DNA from: Ctena decussata
Taxonomy: Eukaryota > Mollusca > Bivalvia > Lucinida > Lucinidae
NCBI GenBank assembly: GCA_963989385.1
Contig: OZ022515.1
Span: 7,038,803 to 7,102,802, forward strand
Direction: 5' to 3'
DNA length: 64,000 nucleotides
Shown here one piece after another: positions 35,321 to 47,683 of the stretch; position 1 is the first letter of the stretch, and each line of letters begins with the position of its first letter. Both the position numbers and the translations under genes were made by a program. The notes under the pieces are model-generated. The model worked only from the letters and a program-made list of their open reading frames with translations. It had not been told where the DNA came from and ran no database searches.

Positions 35321-38154
35321 AAACAAAGAACCGTAATTTCACCTTAATTTCAACAGATTTTGGTCATTTTATGATTTTAGGTTTTGAGGTATTTAAGAAT
35401 ACTAGTTTCATGGCATAATTTTTATCTCAAGATAAAAAGATATATGTAGATACCTACTTTTGATTTAACAAGAATAAAGACAATTGTAGTCAGCATGAAT
35501 AACAATGAAAACCACTAAACAAATCAGATGTAAACTTGATCTATATCATTATTGTTTAGAGAATTCTTAGAGAATTTATAGACCACATGCACATATTAAA
35601 CATTTTCCTCTAAGAAAAAGTTTTATACAAATTTACCAGAACTTTACCATTACAAGCTATTTCCTATAGTTGTACTTTTGCTGTTCGGTCAAGCAAATTT
35701 GTTTATTTTCTAGTCTTTCCACTAGGTAAAATAAACTACAAATGCATAATGCAAACATCGTAAAGGCAACTGTGCAAATAGAATTAACATATAAAATTTC
35801 AGATAAAAATGTTAAGAAGCATTTTGTCACTGCAAAGAATGATTTGAAACTTGAAAATCCCTATATCTATATTTCCCTATAAATTTGAAATTCTGTTTTT
35901 TAGAATGTCCTTCTTATATTTCTTTGCAGATATTTTTTGTGGTGATACATATGTAGTTGAACTGAAAGCATAATTCTATTGAATATGACATTTGATGTTT
36001 TTAAAATGAACCAATGTTTCCTTTCATTAAAATTTCAAATTAATCTTATAGCCAGTTATCAAAAGCATGACAGGCTGGTGGGAACCAGTTGTCGATAATC
36101 TGTAAGACTGTTGACAAATGGTTGGCACTAGCCGATGCCAATAAGGCAACAACAGGCAAAAATAAGGACTTAATTTAAAAGCAACATTATTAGTTTCCAT
36201 ACATTAAAGTATAAAGAGTCCGCATATATTTGTAGCCGAAAATGCAAGACTAGATTACGCAAGTAAAAATGATCAGTTGCCTAACTATGAAAATTGTTTA
36301 TAACACATTCATATTGTCAAATGAAACAATAATTAGCAAACTGTCAAATGAAACCCCATTTAAAACCGTCTAATAAAAAAAAACATATATGGCTGGTTGG
36401 CAGCAAAATTTTTTGTCCAGAAACTCTGGCGACAACCGGTTGTCAGCAGATGTTTTTGGTCTAAAATATCTAGTGACAACCGGTTGTCAGTAGATCTTGG
36501 CTACACGTCCACACATGGTGTAGGTATCGCATTTCAAGGAATCTAATTAGACTGTGCGAACACCCAATCCAATTTTAGTCTTTAGTATTCTTAAATGGCA
36601 TAACTATGCTTTTTGAAAGAGCTGCTCATTCGGTTAGCCGTTCGTGTCTTTCCATTTAGGGTTTGAGAGTGGGGCTTGGGATTTGATTATTGCCTAACTT
36701 TTAATTTTGTTTAGAAATACAGACTAGCAAGCGCAACTGAAAAAAAGATTTTCTTTATTGATTCCATAGATTCTTTTTGTTCAGAGAATTAATGATGCAA
36801 GCAATAAAGTGTAATCATAATACAAGTTGCTACAAGTATAAATTGTGCTCAATGTATAGGCGTAAAGCAAAGGCTCAGACAAGCCTGTGCATTCACACAG
36901 TCTGATCTGGTCCTTTGATCCTTTGCTGTCTACATGCAACATGTATGGACCCTGCGGAATCCGCACTCGAAAAATACATGCACAGATTCCTTCGTCGGAT
37001 GGTTTCAGTCTCATGTCGTTAAATGCCTTTTTGTACTGCCCTATGTTACAAATCTGCAGTATCATTAATAACAATAAAAATCCAATCTAAAAAGGTAGAT
37101 ACAGCTGTGCCTATGCTACCCGCGGCTACAATGACATATATGCAACCAATTAAAACCTATGCCAACAGTTTAAATGTTTTACATATTAAAGTTATTTGCA
37201 TTGTTTTTGCATATTTATTCAAAACTAAGACGCCAAGGCACGTAAGAGTGGTTGGGTGTGCCGGATGAGCTTAGCTGCCTTAGCTGTTGCGCTCACACAA
37301 GGTACATTACTCCATTCACCTATACAATTATAAGCCACGTCACGCAGTAAGGGGCCATTCATTTGTTATCAAGTTGGGGAACGTGAATCGGGTGTATTCA
37401 AATATTTCAGATTGAAGATTTAACAATATAAAATAGGCGTCACCTATATTGCAACCAACCTTTATTATGACTCAAATCAAAAAATACAAAAAAAAAACAA
37501 AAAACTGAAACAAGAAAATTGTAGAACAGCTGCATGAATAGTCCCTTTTTGGTAGTTTCATGCAACTCCGTCCTACTGCAAAGACATCATAGAAAAATTG
37601 TATAAGTAGTAAAACAAAAAAAATAGAAAAAATAGGACAGCTCAAAATAAAAATGCAACGCCCAAAGGTTGCAGACGGTATTAAACATCTTCCCTTTCAT
37701 TTTAGCAGTGCCTCTGTCGTCCCTATCTATACTCGGAGTATATAGCTTGCGTCGTCTGATATGAGTATTCCTTATTCACATTCATATATGATCAAGAAAA
37801 TCTGGAGAATCTAAAAAAAGTACTAAAAGTAAAGATTCTTTACTAATTTGCTAAAATGCGCAGGTGGATTCGAGTATTTGATGTATTCAGATAGCCTAAA
37901 ACACCATTTATGGCGACGCCAATCCCTACCCAGTGGACATACGAGGTCGAAATGACTTCGTTGCGATGACAGATAGCCGTCATGATGTCGCAGAGATGCA
38001 CATACGGCATCGGTTTGTGGTTGTGTGCCTCTCGTTGGAAGAGGGGATTACCAGCCTGATAGCGGAGAAGAAGAAATGTGGAAAAAAGAAAACAAAAAGC
38101 AATTTTGGCATCGGTATCATTTATGTGTTATTAGATTGATTAATCATTGATTGA
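35321..38154. other. AT-rich stretch without gene
   Basis: No coding support. A notable pair of palindromes at 36431-36444 and 36474-36489 sits inside related sequence at 36060-36500 (ggctggtggg, ccggttgtc words). Confidence 0.4.
36431..36489. repeat. Duplicated perfect palindrome gacaaccggttgtc
   Basis: gacaaccggttgtc at 36431-36444 and tgacaaccggttgtca at 36474-36489 are perfect palindromes inside a 43-bp direct repeat (cgacaaccggttgtcagcag / tgacaaccggttgtcagtag). Confidence 0.8.
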
Positions 38155-39413
38155 GTAATTGATTGATTGATTCAATTTACCATTTTTGATTGACATCACT
38201 ACACCATATTCGCCATCTGTGTTACGAGATATTAAATAAATCAATATGAATGAGAATAAAAAGTAGGCCTAGGCGAGAGACAGAACATGGGACATGTGTT
38301 CTGACAGAGAGAAACAGAGAAATAGACAGAGAGAGACAGACAGACAGTCAGAGAAAATGGTTTTATTGGCAACATTAAAACCCTGCAAGTTTTGGTACCA
38401 CTAGCATATTTGCTAATGTCACCAATGGCAGTTCTATTGGTAGAGTCAATGGCGCCAATGGTACCGTTGGTAAAGCCGATCGCGCTATTGGCACTATTGC
38501 AGAGCCAATATTTTTGTGCTTAGAAATGTTTTTTTTTCTTATTTTCTTTCAATATTGTGGAGAAAATTCTCCAGTGTCAATTCGGGTCTTAATGTTTGTT
38601 TCAAATAAATTGCCAAATAAATGACGCAAATTTCCCGCTATGGTAAATTTTCCCATGCCCTAAGTAGTCTGCAGTATTGGTAGCCAAAGGTCGGCAATAT
38701 TGGTTTCAATGGTTAAGCCAATGATGCCAATAGTGAAACTCAAAGCTGCATTGGCATGCCTATGGTTACATTGGCAGAACTCTGAACGCAACCAGTATTG
38801 GTTTTGATGTCACACATTAAAGATGTAACGTCACACTGGTGCTGCAACCAATCGATTACTAGATTGTTGACATAACTAAGGGAAACCCGATAGTGGAATT
38901 CATAACCTCTTTTTCAATAAGAGTCCGTTTCTCCGTCGTCAACCTATGCCGTTTCTAGAACGTTGTGAAGCTTGCTATCTGCATCACCTGCTGACCTAGA
39001 AATTCGTGTCTCCAATAAACAGGTGCCGAGAAGCCGCAGTGAAGAGATAAGGATTGTTTTTTCTTCGAGCTGTACGGCTTTGGAGTCGAATTTCGACGGC
39101 CGTAATAGGACATTTGTTTTGAAAACATTCGCGTGTTGCCAGGGAAGTGGCGGCGGAAGTTCAGAATTTATTTTCGTCCAATACAAACGCCAGCGTTTCG
39201 TTTTCTTCAAAGAAAAACCTCCGACCGGACTCAAAAAATTCGAAGCCTTAGTGGTTTTGGACAGAATAGAATAGAAAAGAAATATGCGTTATATCGGAAA
39301 GCAACATACTCTCAAGGCTGCAAACAACTCGTTGTTTCATTGCTATAATTCTTTCAAACTTTAGACTTCAAAACTTTTACAAAAAAAGAATGATAGATAA
39401 ATATTGCCCGCTT
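38155..39413. other. Simple repeats and ttggc/gccaa-rich stretch
   Basis: gattgatt runs at 38135-38175 and gagaca runs at 38310-38350. From 38380 to 38830 the words attggc and gccaat recur on both strands (gccaatggtaccgttggt), giving weak local hairpins. Frames at 38944-39290 on both strands lack ATG starts in good context and match nothing known. Confidence 0.4.
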
Positions 39414-41776
39414 ACGGAGCCCGGGAGGGGACATTGCAATACATATACTGATTTCGTTCCCACGAAATCCATTTCGTTCCCACGCATTGCTTTTTCGTTC
39501 ACTCAGTTTATTATTTCGTTCCCTCAAAATGAAATTCCGTTTCCACGCTTTACTTTTTCGTTTCCAAGCATTACTTTTTCGTTCCCTCAGTTCAGTATTT
39601 CGTTACCTCGAAATGATATACCGATCGCATGCTTTACTTTTTCGTTTCCTCAAAATAGCATTTCGTTCCCTCAAAATAATATTCCGTTCCCACGCTTTAT
39701 TTTTTCGTTCCCTCAAAATAATATTCCGTTTCCACGCATTGCTTTTTCATTCCTTCAAAATAATAATTCGTTCCCTCAAAATAGTATTTGGTTCCTCCAA
39801 AATACCATTTCGTTTCCACGCATCACTACTTCGATTGCACGTACTAATATTTCTTTCCTTGCAAAATAAATTCGTGTCCTTAAAATAGTATTTTCTAACC
39901 TCGCACTAATATTTCGTTCTATCACTGTAGTATTTTGAGCCTACAAAGTATTATTTCGTTCACTCGAAATAATATTCCGTTCCCACGATTTACTATTATG
40001 AGGCCTCGCAATAATACTACATCTATTTTTAGCTTTATCGGTATAATGGGCGTTGCAAAGAGCTCTGTTTTGAAAAAAGGGCATTTTATAATGATAATCA
40101 ATCAATTTGGTCAACATTATATTAAAAATTTGAACATGCCAATTGAACTATATATTCTATTACATGTAACAACACAAAAAATAAGATACTGAGAAAACAT
40201 AGGATCACTATATAGAAAAACTTTCGCTGCTTTATTCCTAGTGAAAATTCGACGCTGGTACAACGTCCACCCAACGTTGGACAAACATCATTGGCGTTTC
40301 TGGACGTTGGGTCAACGTTGTCCCAGCATCGCGTGCTCACTCGGCGGTGTCGATTGTCAGTTGGCGGAGTACTTGTATGGTTTACGAGGGGCTCTGGGTT
40401 TGTGATCGGTAGGGCCACGATTTTGACTTCATCAGTTACATTTGGGACGTGGTCCTGGGCTGGAGGGGCGCAGAGATTGTGATGTCTGAGTTGCTTGGAG
40501 TGAGTGGGAGTATGCTTTTGTGACTTCCTGTTTGTTTCCTTTGGCAGTGTGACCATTTCGAGGGAGGGAGGAATTTGTTCCAAGGGAAGCAAATTCTTTC
40601 CTATAAGAATTGGCCCCAGTTTGGGATTTACAAAGACTGAGGTGGCCAAATTGCTTCCCTTGAAGGTGTACTCGTTCACCTTTTATCATTTAGAGATTTG
40701 GTAAGCCAGCTAAACTCAGGGTCCGGAAACACACCAGTAATTAATCGTGACAGCTGGCATGAGTTTAAGCATAGTAATGCTAAGTTACATAGCTATGGTG
40801 AAGCTGTGGTGTGTGGGTGCCCCTCCATATTTTAGTGCCAAGTTTCCTCAGGGAGACACCTCTTGCTTCCCCGGATGGAAGTGCATTTTCTGGCAGGCAT
40901 GCTTAAGGGGGAGAGCATTTGCTTCAATGGGGCAAATTCGTTTCATTAGGAGTTGGCCCAAAATAAGAGGGGGCACAGAGATTGGGATGACTGAAAGTAC
41001 TAGACTGGCTCCAGTTAAGAAAATAAATGAAATGACAACAATACTACTACTACTACTAATAATAATGAAAATAAGATAATAATAAAATAAAAATATGGTT
41101 GGCCTTCAGAACAAACGGAGTCCCATTAAGACTTATACCATTTAGAATATAGCATTTAGCCTGGGAGTAAGGCTGCTAAAATACACTATGGTTTTGCTTT
41201 TATCCTCACCGAATATTTTTGCGAGAAAACGAAAAGCTATTTCATAGGAACGAAATGTTAATTTGAGTGTACGAAATGTTATGGTAAGGAAATGGAAAAC
41301 TATTGCGTGGGAAAGAACTAGTAATGCGGGAGAATTGAATATTATTTTGAGGGAACGAAATGGGTAAATTGAGAGAACGTCAGAGTAATGCATGTGAACG
41401 AAATGTCATTTTGAGGGAACAATATATTATTTTGAACGAACGAAATTGTAAAGCGTGTAAACGGAATATTATTATGAGGAAACGCGATGCTATTTTGAGG
41501 GAATGAAATAGTAAAGCGGGGGAACGGAATATTGTTTTGAAGGAACGAAATGCTATTTTGAGGGAACGAAAAAGTAAAGCGTGGGAACGGAATATTACTT
41601 TGGGGGAACGAAATATTAAACTGAAGGAACGAAAAAGTAAAGCGTGGGAACGGAATATTATTTTGAGGGAATGAAATATTAAATTAAGGGAACGAAAAAG
41701 TAATGCGTGGGAACGAAATGCATTTCGTGGGAACGAAATCAGTATATGTATTGTTATGTCCCCTCCCGTGCTCCGT
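39414..41776. mobile_element. Foldback-type element with arms of short tandem repeats
   Basis: The outer ends acggagcccgggagggga (39414) and tcccctcccgtgctccgt (to 41776) are inverted repeats, followed inward on each side by about 570-600 bp built from 18-25-bp words such as tttcgttccctcaaaata and ccgttcccacgctttact, inverted between arms. The middle (about 40010-41205) is unrelated single-copy-like sequence. Long inverted arms of short tandem repeats around a variable core are the hallmark of foldback (FB/Galileo-like) elements. Flanks cccgctt (39407-39413) and cccgcct (41778-41784) are a possible imperfect target duplication. No transposase is recognised in the core. Confidence 0.75.
40122..40679 (-). 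other. Open frame in foldback core, not recognised
   Basis: 185 codons on the minus strand, overlapped by open frames on both strands. It ends in a hydrophobic stretch (VILCFLSILFFVLLHVIEYIV) that could be a membrane segment, and has a Pro/Thr-rich middle. The stretch covering ggacgttgggtcaacgttg has internal palindromes. There is no known relative and it may be non-coding. Confidence 0.2.
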
Positions 41777-41784
41777 ACCCGCCT

Positions 41785-42639
41785 AATATACAGCAAAAGG
41801 TATTTTCATTGATTTGCCAGTAAGACAGCATACAAAGTAAATAATGTTGGTTCGTAAAAAGCATGTCGATCAGATGATTATGTTCGAGAGTAAATTCAAT
41901 GAATAAATTAATAATATCGGATCTCCAGGTGTCTTGTAATCAGCATCTGGGCCATGCGCTCCTCTGATACCCTTAAATAATTAGCACCATTGAAGAGCAC
42001 CCGCTTTCCGGTATTTTTTTTTCGTGTGTGTGTATGGTGGGGTGTAAATACTCAATTATCATCTAACGTTCGAATACGCATGATATTTCACAAATGACAT
42101 GTATGACAAACGTATGAATAGCAGTAAACGCATACCTGAAATGCTACAAATATAATCTCAAAGAAAAGGTTATAGAAAGTACTTATGTCGTCTTCACAGG
42201 GGAAAGTGAGTACACTTTCTGTCAGACAATAATGGACTTACAAAGGAAAGCCCGCTGTTAGTTAGCGCATGCTAAGTGACATGCATTTAAGTGCATTGCG
42301 CTCAGCAACATGCGTAGAATGAACCGGATACGGTAGTGCGCTTAACTTTTTCAAAATAACATTAAGATGTCTCAACTTTTATTGGAACATAAAGACGGCT
42401 ATTTTAATGATGTGAAATAAAGGAATGGTACATATAGGACCAACAAGACATTCATTTCGTCAGTTCTTAAAGCTCACCCTGTGACACCAGTATTGTGTAA
42501 TAGAAAGTGAATTTGACGTCAGAATATTTTTTTGCACTAACAAAAGGTTAAATTGTTGTTTCCAAATGTTTAATGTTGCTAAGGTAGCCGGATACTCAAT
42601 AAGAATATTGGTTGGACATTCAAACCACTTTACCAGTCT
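41785..42639. other. Intergenic, no gene seen
   Basis: Nothing recognised. Confidence 0.4.
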
Positions 42640-43395
42640 AATAACCCACAGGGCTATAAAACATTTGGATAAGAAAATATATATTTTTACCGTTACTTTT
42701 AAAAAAATGCATTTCTTTATACATTTTTACACAGTTTCTATTCAAATTCATATTTTAGCATATGAATGCAGTTTCACTTCTGCAATTTATATAATCTATA
42801 ATATATGATATTAAACCAAACTGGAAAAAACAATACACTTATCATGATAGTAAGTGAAATAATAATAATAATAATAATAATAATAATTATTATTATTATT
42901 ATTATCATACGATTATTACATTTGTTTTAAAATGCAAGAAAGTTAAATTTCATGAAAAAAATCATGAAAAATATATTTGATGGATGGGATATGCTTGTGA
43001 ATATTATTTCAGATATGCATATAAATGCATGTTATAGAATAAGACAGAAAATACAAAGTTTTCACCGTTTCGTTTCCTTGCAAAACACTGTTAAAGTTCA
43101 AAAATACCCCAGAATCTGAGATACTCAAATAAACAGACAAACCCCATTCCGCACCTGCTGCGACCAAAGCAGGCCCTTGTCTTTCTATATATTTCCTTGT
43201 TATTTCGGTTTTACGATAAAGTAATGTCACAAAAAAATGTATGGACGGAATGGCAAAAAGAAGCAGTCTGATTACAGTTTCCACTATTTGTACAAACCTA
43301 TCTGCCCGAAAGCTTAAGATCTTTACGGCAGTTAGTGTCACATGTAAAGGTAGCTTACCACCAATTAGATTATATAAGCAACAGAAATAACGTTT
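42640..43395 (-). repeat. Long-range inverted repeat, right copy, with an intact 110-codon frame
   Basis: The reverse complement of 31740-32470 with moderate divergence. On the minus strand 43009-43341 remains open for 110 codons, including ERQGPALVAAGAEWGLSVY and a hydrophobic segment near LLLFAIPSIHFFVTLLY. The other copy of the same sequence has stops. I do not recognise a family. Confidence 0.75.
42858..42905. repeat. (AAT)n(ATT)n self-complementary microsatellite
   Basis: A run of aat triplets passes directly into att triplets, giving a perfect inverted repeat of about 48 bp at the inner end of the inverted copy at 42640-43395. Confidence 0.9.
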
Positions 43396-43849
43396 AAATA
43401 TTTATGGGAAACCTACTAAAATTTATTTTGTTTGTGATAAGTAAACAGATTGTGTCTTCTATGAATACCTCTCTGTGATGATAAAAATATTGAAACTTCT
43501 GTGCGGCTACGCTACGTTACTCTCTGAGACCCCACAGTAATTTTACTGATTATCAGACCTTTCACATGCCATAAAATAAGACCTTTTTGACATAAGCAAA
43601 AAAAAGAGACTAGTTGGTTTAATTTTTATACTTTATTATAGCTTAATCAATATACTTAAATTTATTTTATTTCGAATTTTATAATACTCGTAAAGCAGTG
43701 TAAGCCTGTGTGTGTGTTTATGTGTTTCTTATAAATTATTTACAAATATTATAGAGTTTTAATAAGTGAGTACTAAATGTATCATCTGTTGCACAATATT
43801 AATATATTACGGCATACGCTAGGCTGGTTTATTAGCTTAATGTTAATAT
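43396..43849. other. Intergenic, no gene seen
   Basis: AT-rich; nothing recognised. Confidence 0.4.
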
Positions 43850-44048
43850 GAGCCGCGACACAGCATGTGCGTCCACGCGGAAACTCAGATCAGCCTGTAC
43901 ACCTGCCCTGTCTAATCAGAGTCTTCGCTGTCCACATGGAGCCAGGCTAAACCTTAGCTACCCTTCAGGCACACACCGGTGACTTGTATCAGACTGGGCA
44001 GAGAAAAACGCAAGCACCATTTCGTGGGGTTTCTCGTATCACAGATCA
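43850..44048. mobile_element. Inverted-repeat MITE (GAGCCGCGACACG family), copy 4
   Basis: The left end gagccgcgacac and internal cagatcagcctg, gagtcttcgctgtccacatgg match copies 1-3. The right end is eroded (ctcgtatcacagatc). Left flank atat. Confidence 0.65.
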
Positions 44049-44089
44049 ATCGTGTTTTCAAATGATACAATTCTATTTTAGCCTACATG

Positions 44090-46170
44090 AGCCGAAGTCT
44101 CTGGGGGATCTTTAAGTATGGCCAGACTCCGTCGTCATCCGTCCGTCCGTCCAAAATTTAAAATGACTTCTTCTCTAAAACCGCTGACCCGATTGTAACC
44201 AAATTTCATATGTAGCCTCCTGGGATATTGGGAACGAAAAATTGTTAAAACGGTCCTGGTCACATGACCAAAATGGCCGCCATGCCCATATATTTTAAAA
44301 ACCCAAAAAAATCTTCTCCAGAACAAACAGGCCGATGGTCTTGAAACTTGGTATGTAGCATCGTGTATGTGAATACTACTTGTGACTTTGGGTTGACATT
44401 GACCATCGTTACGGTAAGGTTAAATTTGCTTCCTTGTGCTTTTATGTGTCAAAATGCTAGTACATAAGATATCTTGGAAACTGATGTAGTTTTGGGCCAA
44501 AAATGGTATCTACAGTCATCTTAATGACTACATGAAGATTTATGAGTACAAGCGGTCAAGGTAATTCTTTGACCTTTGACCCAGAAATCTCATATTTTGA
44601 CAATTTCAAACAAGCTCCTAAAAAGCCACTGGGCGAATTGAAACCAAGTTGTATTAAGAGCCGTTTGGGGTTGAGGGAATAAAAATTTATTCATACGGTC
44701 CAGGTCACATGACCAACATGGCCGCAACGCCCATGTATGGTAAAACATTTCAAAATCTTCTTCTCCAGAGCCAACTTACCGATAGCCTTGAAACTTGGCA
44801 TGTAGCATTGGGTACTCGATTAATATCAAGATTGTTCAAATTATGACCTTGTGTTGACCTTGACCCTATTACCGCAAGGCCAAATATAGAAAATGCTACA
44901 ACATAAGATTTCATGGAAAGTTTTGAAGATTTAGGCCTAAAAATGGGTATATGCAGACATCTTAATTGGTACATGAAGATAAGTAAAAACAAAAGGTCAA
45001 GGTCATTCTTTGATCTTTGACCCAGATTCTTCATATTTTTCTGCCAATTGTAACCAAATTTTATATAGGGCCTCCAGGGGTTGAGGGAATGAAGGCGGTC
45101 CAGTTCACATGACAAACATGGCCGCCACGCCGATAAATGTGAAAACCTTTAAAAATTTTCTTCTCCATAACCAATGGACCGATGGCCTTGAAGTTTGGTT
45201 ACTCAAGTTCAATCAAGATTCAAAATGTTCAAAATAATGACCTTGGCTTGACCTCGACCATTTTATTGCAAGGTCAAATATGGAACAATGCTAGAACATT
45301 TGATCTCATGAAAGTTCTGAAGATTAAGGCCTAGAAATTGCTAAATACAGTCATCGTAATGAGTGCATGAAGATTCATGAGTACAAGACGTCAAGTCAAG
45401 GTCGTTCTTTGTACTTGATTACTTACAAGTATGTTCAAATGCTGACCTTAGGTTTTACCTTGACCTTTTCTGCGGCATTGTCAAATATTGGTAAATGCTA
45501 GAACATAAAGTTTTATGGAAAGTTTTGAAGATTTTGGCCTGAAAATATGATTGTCTTTTGGTGTTTTGTCACACTGGATGTTTTGGTTAAAGGTTTTTAA
45601 GACCCATATCTCCTTAACCCATAGATGCATTCTTCTGATACTTGCACAGTAATTAGATATTGTTCCAACTTCTAATAAAGTACCACCCAAACGCCCTCTT
45701 GGTGTTTTTCAGGTCAAGAATTTGAGGTTCTAATGGCATACTGTTCCATAATGTGTTGGATCGTTTTAGTGTATCCTTGATGCAAAATACTACCCAACCG
45801 TACTGGGTCACCTTGAAATAATGGTCATAGATTCAAAGTTTTATCTAACAGCTTTTTAGTTTAAGTTTTCTGAGGTCTTGCAATTTTACAATGTTAAACT
45901 GGAATCATTTGATATTCGGAATGTTGTAAGATACTGGTCTGAAGTTTATGTAGTACCACCCCATCACACTCAATGACCTTGAGGTCAAGGAATTTGGTAT
46001 TGGGTTTAAGTTTTCTAATGGTTTACTATTTCATAATGCTTGGTGGATCTGCTGTTATACTTGATCTTATGTTTGTTACTGGTTTGCGTTTTTATAGAAT
46101 ACTAGCCCAATCCGTTGAGTGACATTGAAATCAAGGTCATACTTTTTATGTGATAAGCAAGTCACTATCA
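44090..46170. repeat. Second block of the about 450-bp tandem family
   Basis: Units near 44140, 44590, 45030 and 45400 share ggtcacatgaccaa, atggccgcca, ccttgaaacttgg and tgaccttgtgttgaccttgacc with the block at 6690-9690. The right end caggtgagctat (about 46160) mirrors the gctcacctgagc start of the first block. Short minus-strand frames inside belong to the repeat. Confidence 0.8.
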
Positions 46171-47316
46171 GGTGAGCTATCCTCTAGAAGCTCAGGCCTT
46201 TTCTTAGCATAGCCTCTTATGATGCTTTGTATTTGATCAAGGTACAAGGGTAAAAGTCTTACTGATATTTTGCAAGTGGGCAGAGGCTTCCAGATTTGGT
46301 CCTGAGTCGAGCAGAGGAAGATAAAGAGGCGAGCAGACAAGATGACAGAATGGACGGGAATAGACTTTGATAGCCCAACTAGGGCAGTTGAGGACAGGAG
46401 TAAGTGAAAAGGGATTGTTGAAAAGTCATTTGTGATGCCCAAATTACCTTGCAAGGTTAACGAAAAGACTAGACTAGTAAGTTGATTCTACATGCAACTG
46501 TTTAAGTGTTGCCTTTTAAGAAGAGTTTCAGTCCATGGACAGCAAAAAGTGGTGGCCAACCGGGCATCTCTGTAGCTTTTTGGTCCCTTGGGCCAAAGAG
46601 AATAGCACATATAATGTGACCTTGTACCAGTTTTTAGGCACGACCAGCAGATTTTTGTTCAGCTCAACTCTAAAAAATAGCCAGCATAGGGGGTTCTTTT
46701 TCAAATTCCCATAAGGCTGTTCCCAAGGAGGCTGATGAGAACGAGTTCGTAACTTGTACCTCCACATCTAGTTTGGCTACAGGTCCTATGATCAATATCC
46801 CCTGCCAGGAAACTGGAGGTCAAATCTGACGGTCAGCAGAGTTGTGTACAGATTCGACAGGAGCCAACGTACTCCTCATCCTGTAGTGCAGGTATAGTTA
46901 TATGTGCAGTTGCAGATATAAACATCGACAGAGCAACAGTCCAGTGGAGGTATATTTGTATGTGCATATAGTATTTTTACCTGTACCACATAAGTGATTT
47001 AGGGCACCACATAGTAGCTTGACAGCATAGACTGGGGCGGTAATATATTCTCTTAAATATCTGTAGTATCTTTGTCATGCTTTCTTGTTTACCGCCATAT
47101 TTCTTGTCTCGCTATCTGCACGGTTGTCGTGCCTGTCATCCCTCCGGTCGTGGAGCAGTTTCACTACATTCTTCCCTGTTTTGTTTTTAAAGGCCCCCTC
47201 TTCACGGTCCATATTTAGCATTCTTGCCCTCGGGTTGAATGTACAGACAGTATGCTACGCGGGACCTTCCGATCCGTTCTGACAACACCCTGCTGGCATG
47301 GTGGATCAACATTCTC
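46171..47316 (-). other. Possible LTR region of the gag-like element
   Basis: Directly left of the polypurine tract. Minus-strand sequence from about 47322 begins tgtggtgagaatg, the style of a gypsy-type LTR start. The other LTR boundary was not found, and frames here (46146-46454, 46528-46767, 47085-47282) are not recognised. Confidence 0.3.
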
Positions 47317-47322
47317 ACCACA

Positions 47323-47336
47323 CTCCTCCCCTTTTT
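47323..47336 (-). other. Polypurine tract candidate
   Basis: aaaaaggggaggag on the minus strand, 347 bp after the stop of the gag-like frame and directly before a TG start. In LTR elements this primes plus-strand DNA synthesis and marks the 3' LTR boundary. Confidence 0.45.
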
Positions 47337-47379
47337 ATTTCTTTTTGCTGGTTTCCAGTCTGGCCAGCATCAGCAATAC

Positions 47380-47645
47380 GGGGCACACAGGTGTCCCTGA
47401 AAGTTCTTCCCAAGCCCCTGGCCTTTAAGCGGCGCTTATACTTACCCAAAGAGTAACTGATACAGTTCGGGGCACATCGTGTCTCTGAAAGTTCTTCCCA
47501 AGCCCCTGGCCTTTAAGCGGGGCTTTTACTTACCTAAAGAGTAACTGATACAGTTCGGGGCACGTCGTGTCCCTGAAAGTCTTTCTTGCACCCCTGGCAT
47601 ATGAGCGGGGCTTTAACCATGAAGTGTTATACTGCGGGGCACATC
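47380..47645. repeat. Three tandem units of about 88 bp
   Basis: Units begin ggggcacatcgtgtc at 47380, 47469 and 47557, with a fourth start at about 47637, and share cccctggcctttaagcgg and aagagtaactgatacag. They lie in the 3' untranslated part of the gag-like element. Confidence 0.75.
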
Positions 47646-47683
47646 TGACATCTGTTCCCCTGTATATTCTTCTTGAATTACTA

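Noticed and set aside
39390..39888. Open frames with FPQNNIPFPR-like and FRSLKIIFRSHA-like repeats in two frames
   Set aside because: They are readings of the short tandem repeats in the foldback arm. The same sequence stays open in several frames and on the inverted arm (41142-41796), so it is not coding evidence.
46146..47282. Possible genes left of the polypurine tract
   Set aside because: Short frames without recognisable motifs; the region is better explained as LTR or flanking sequence.
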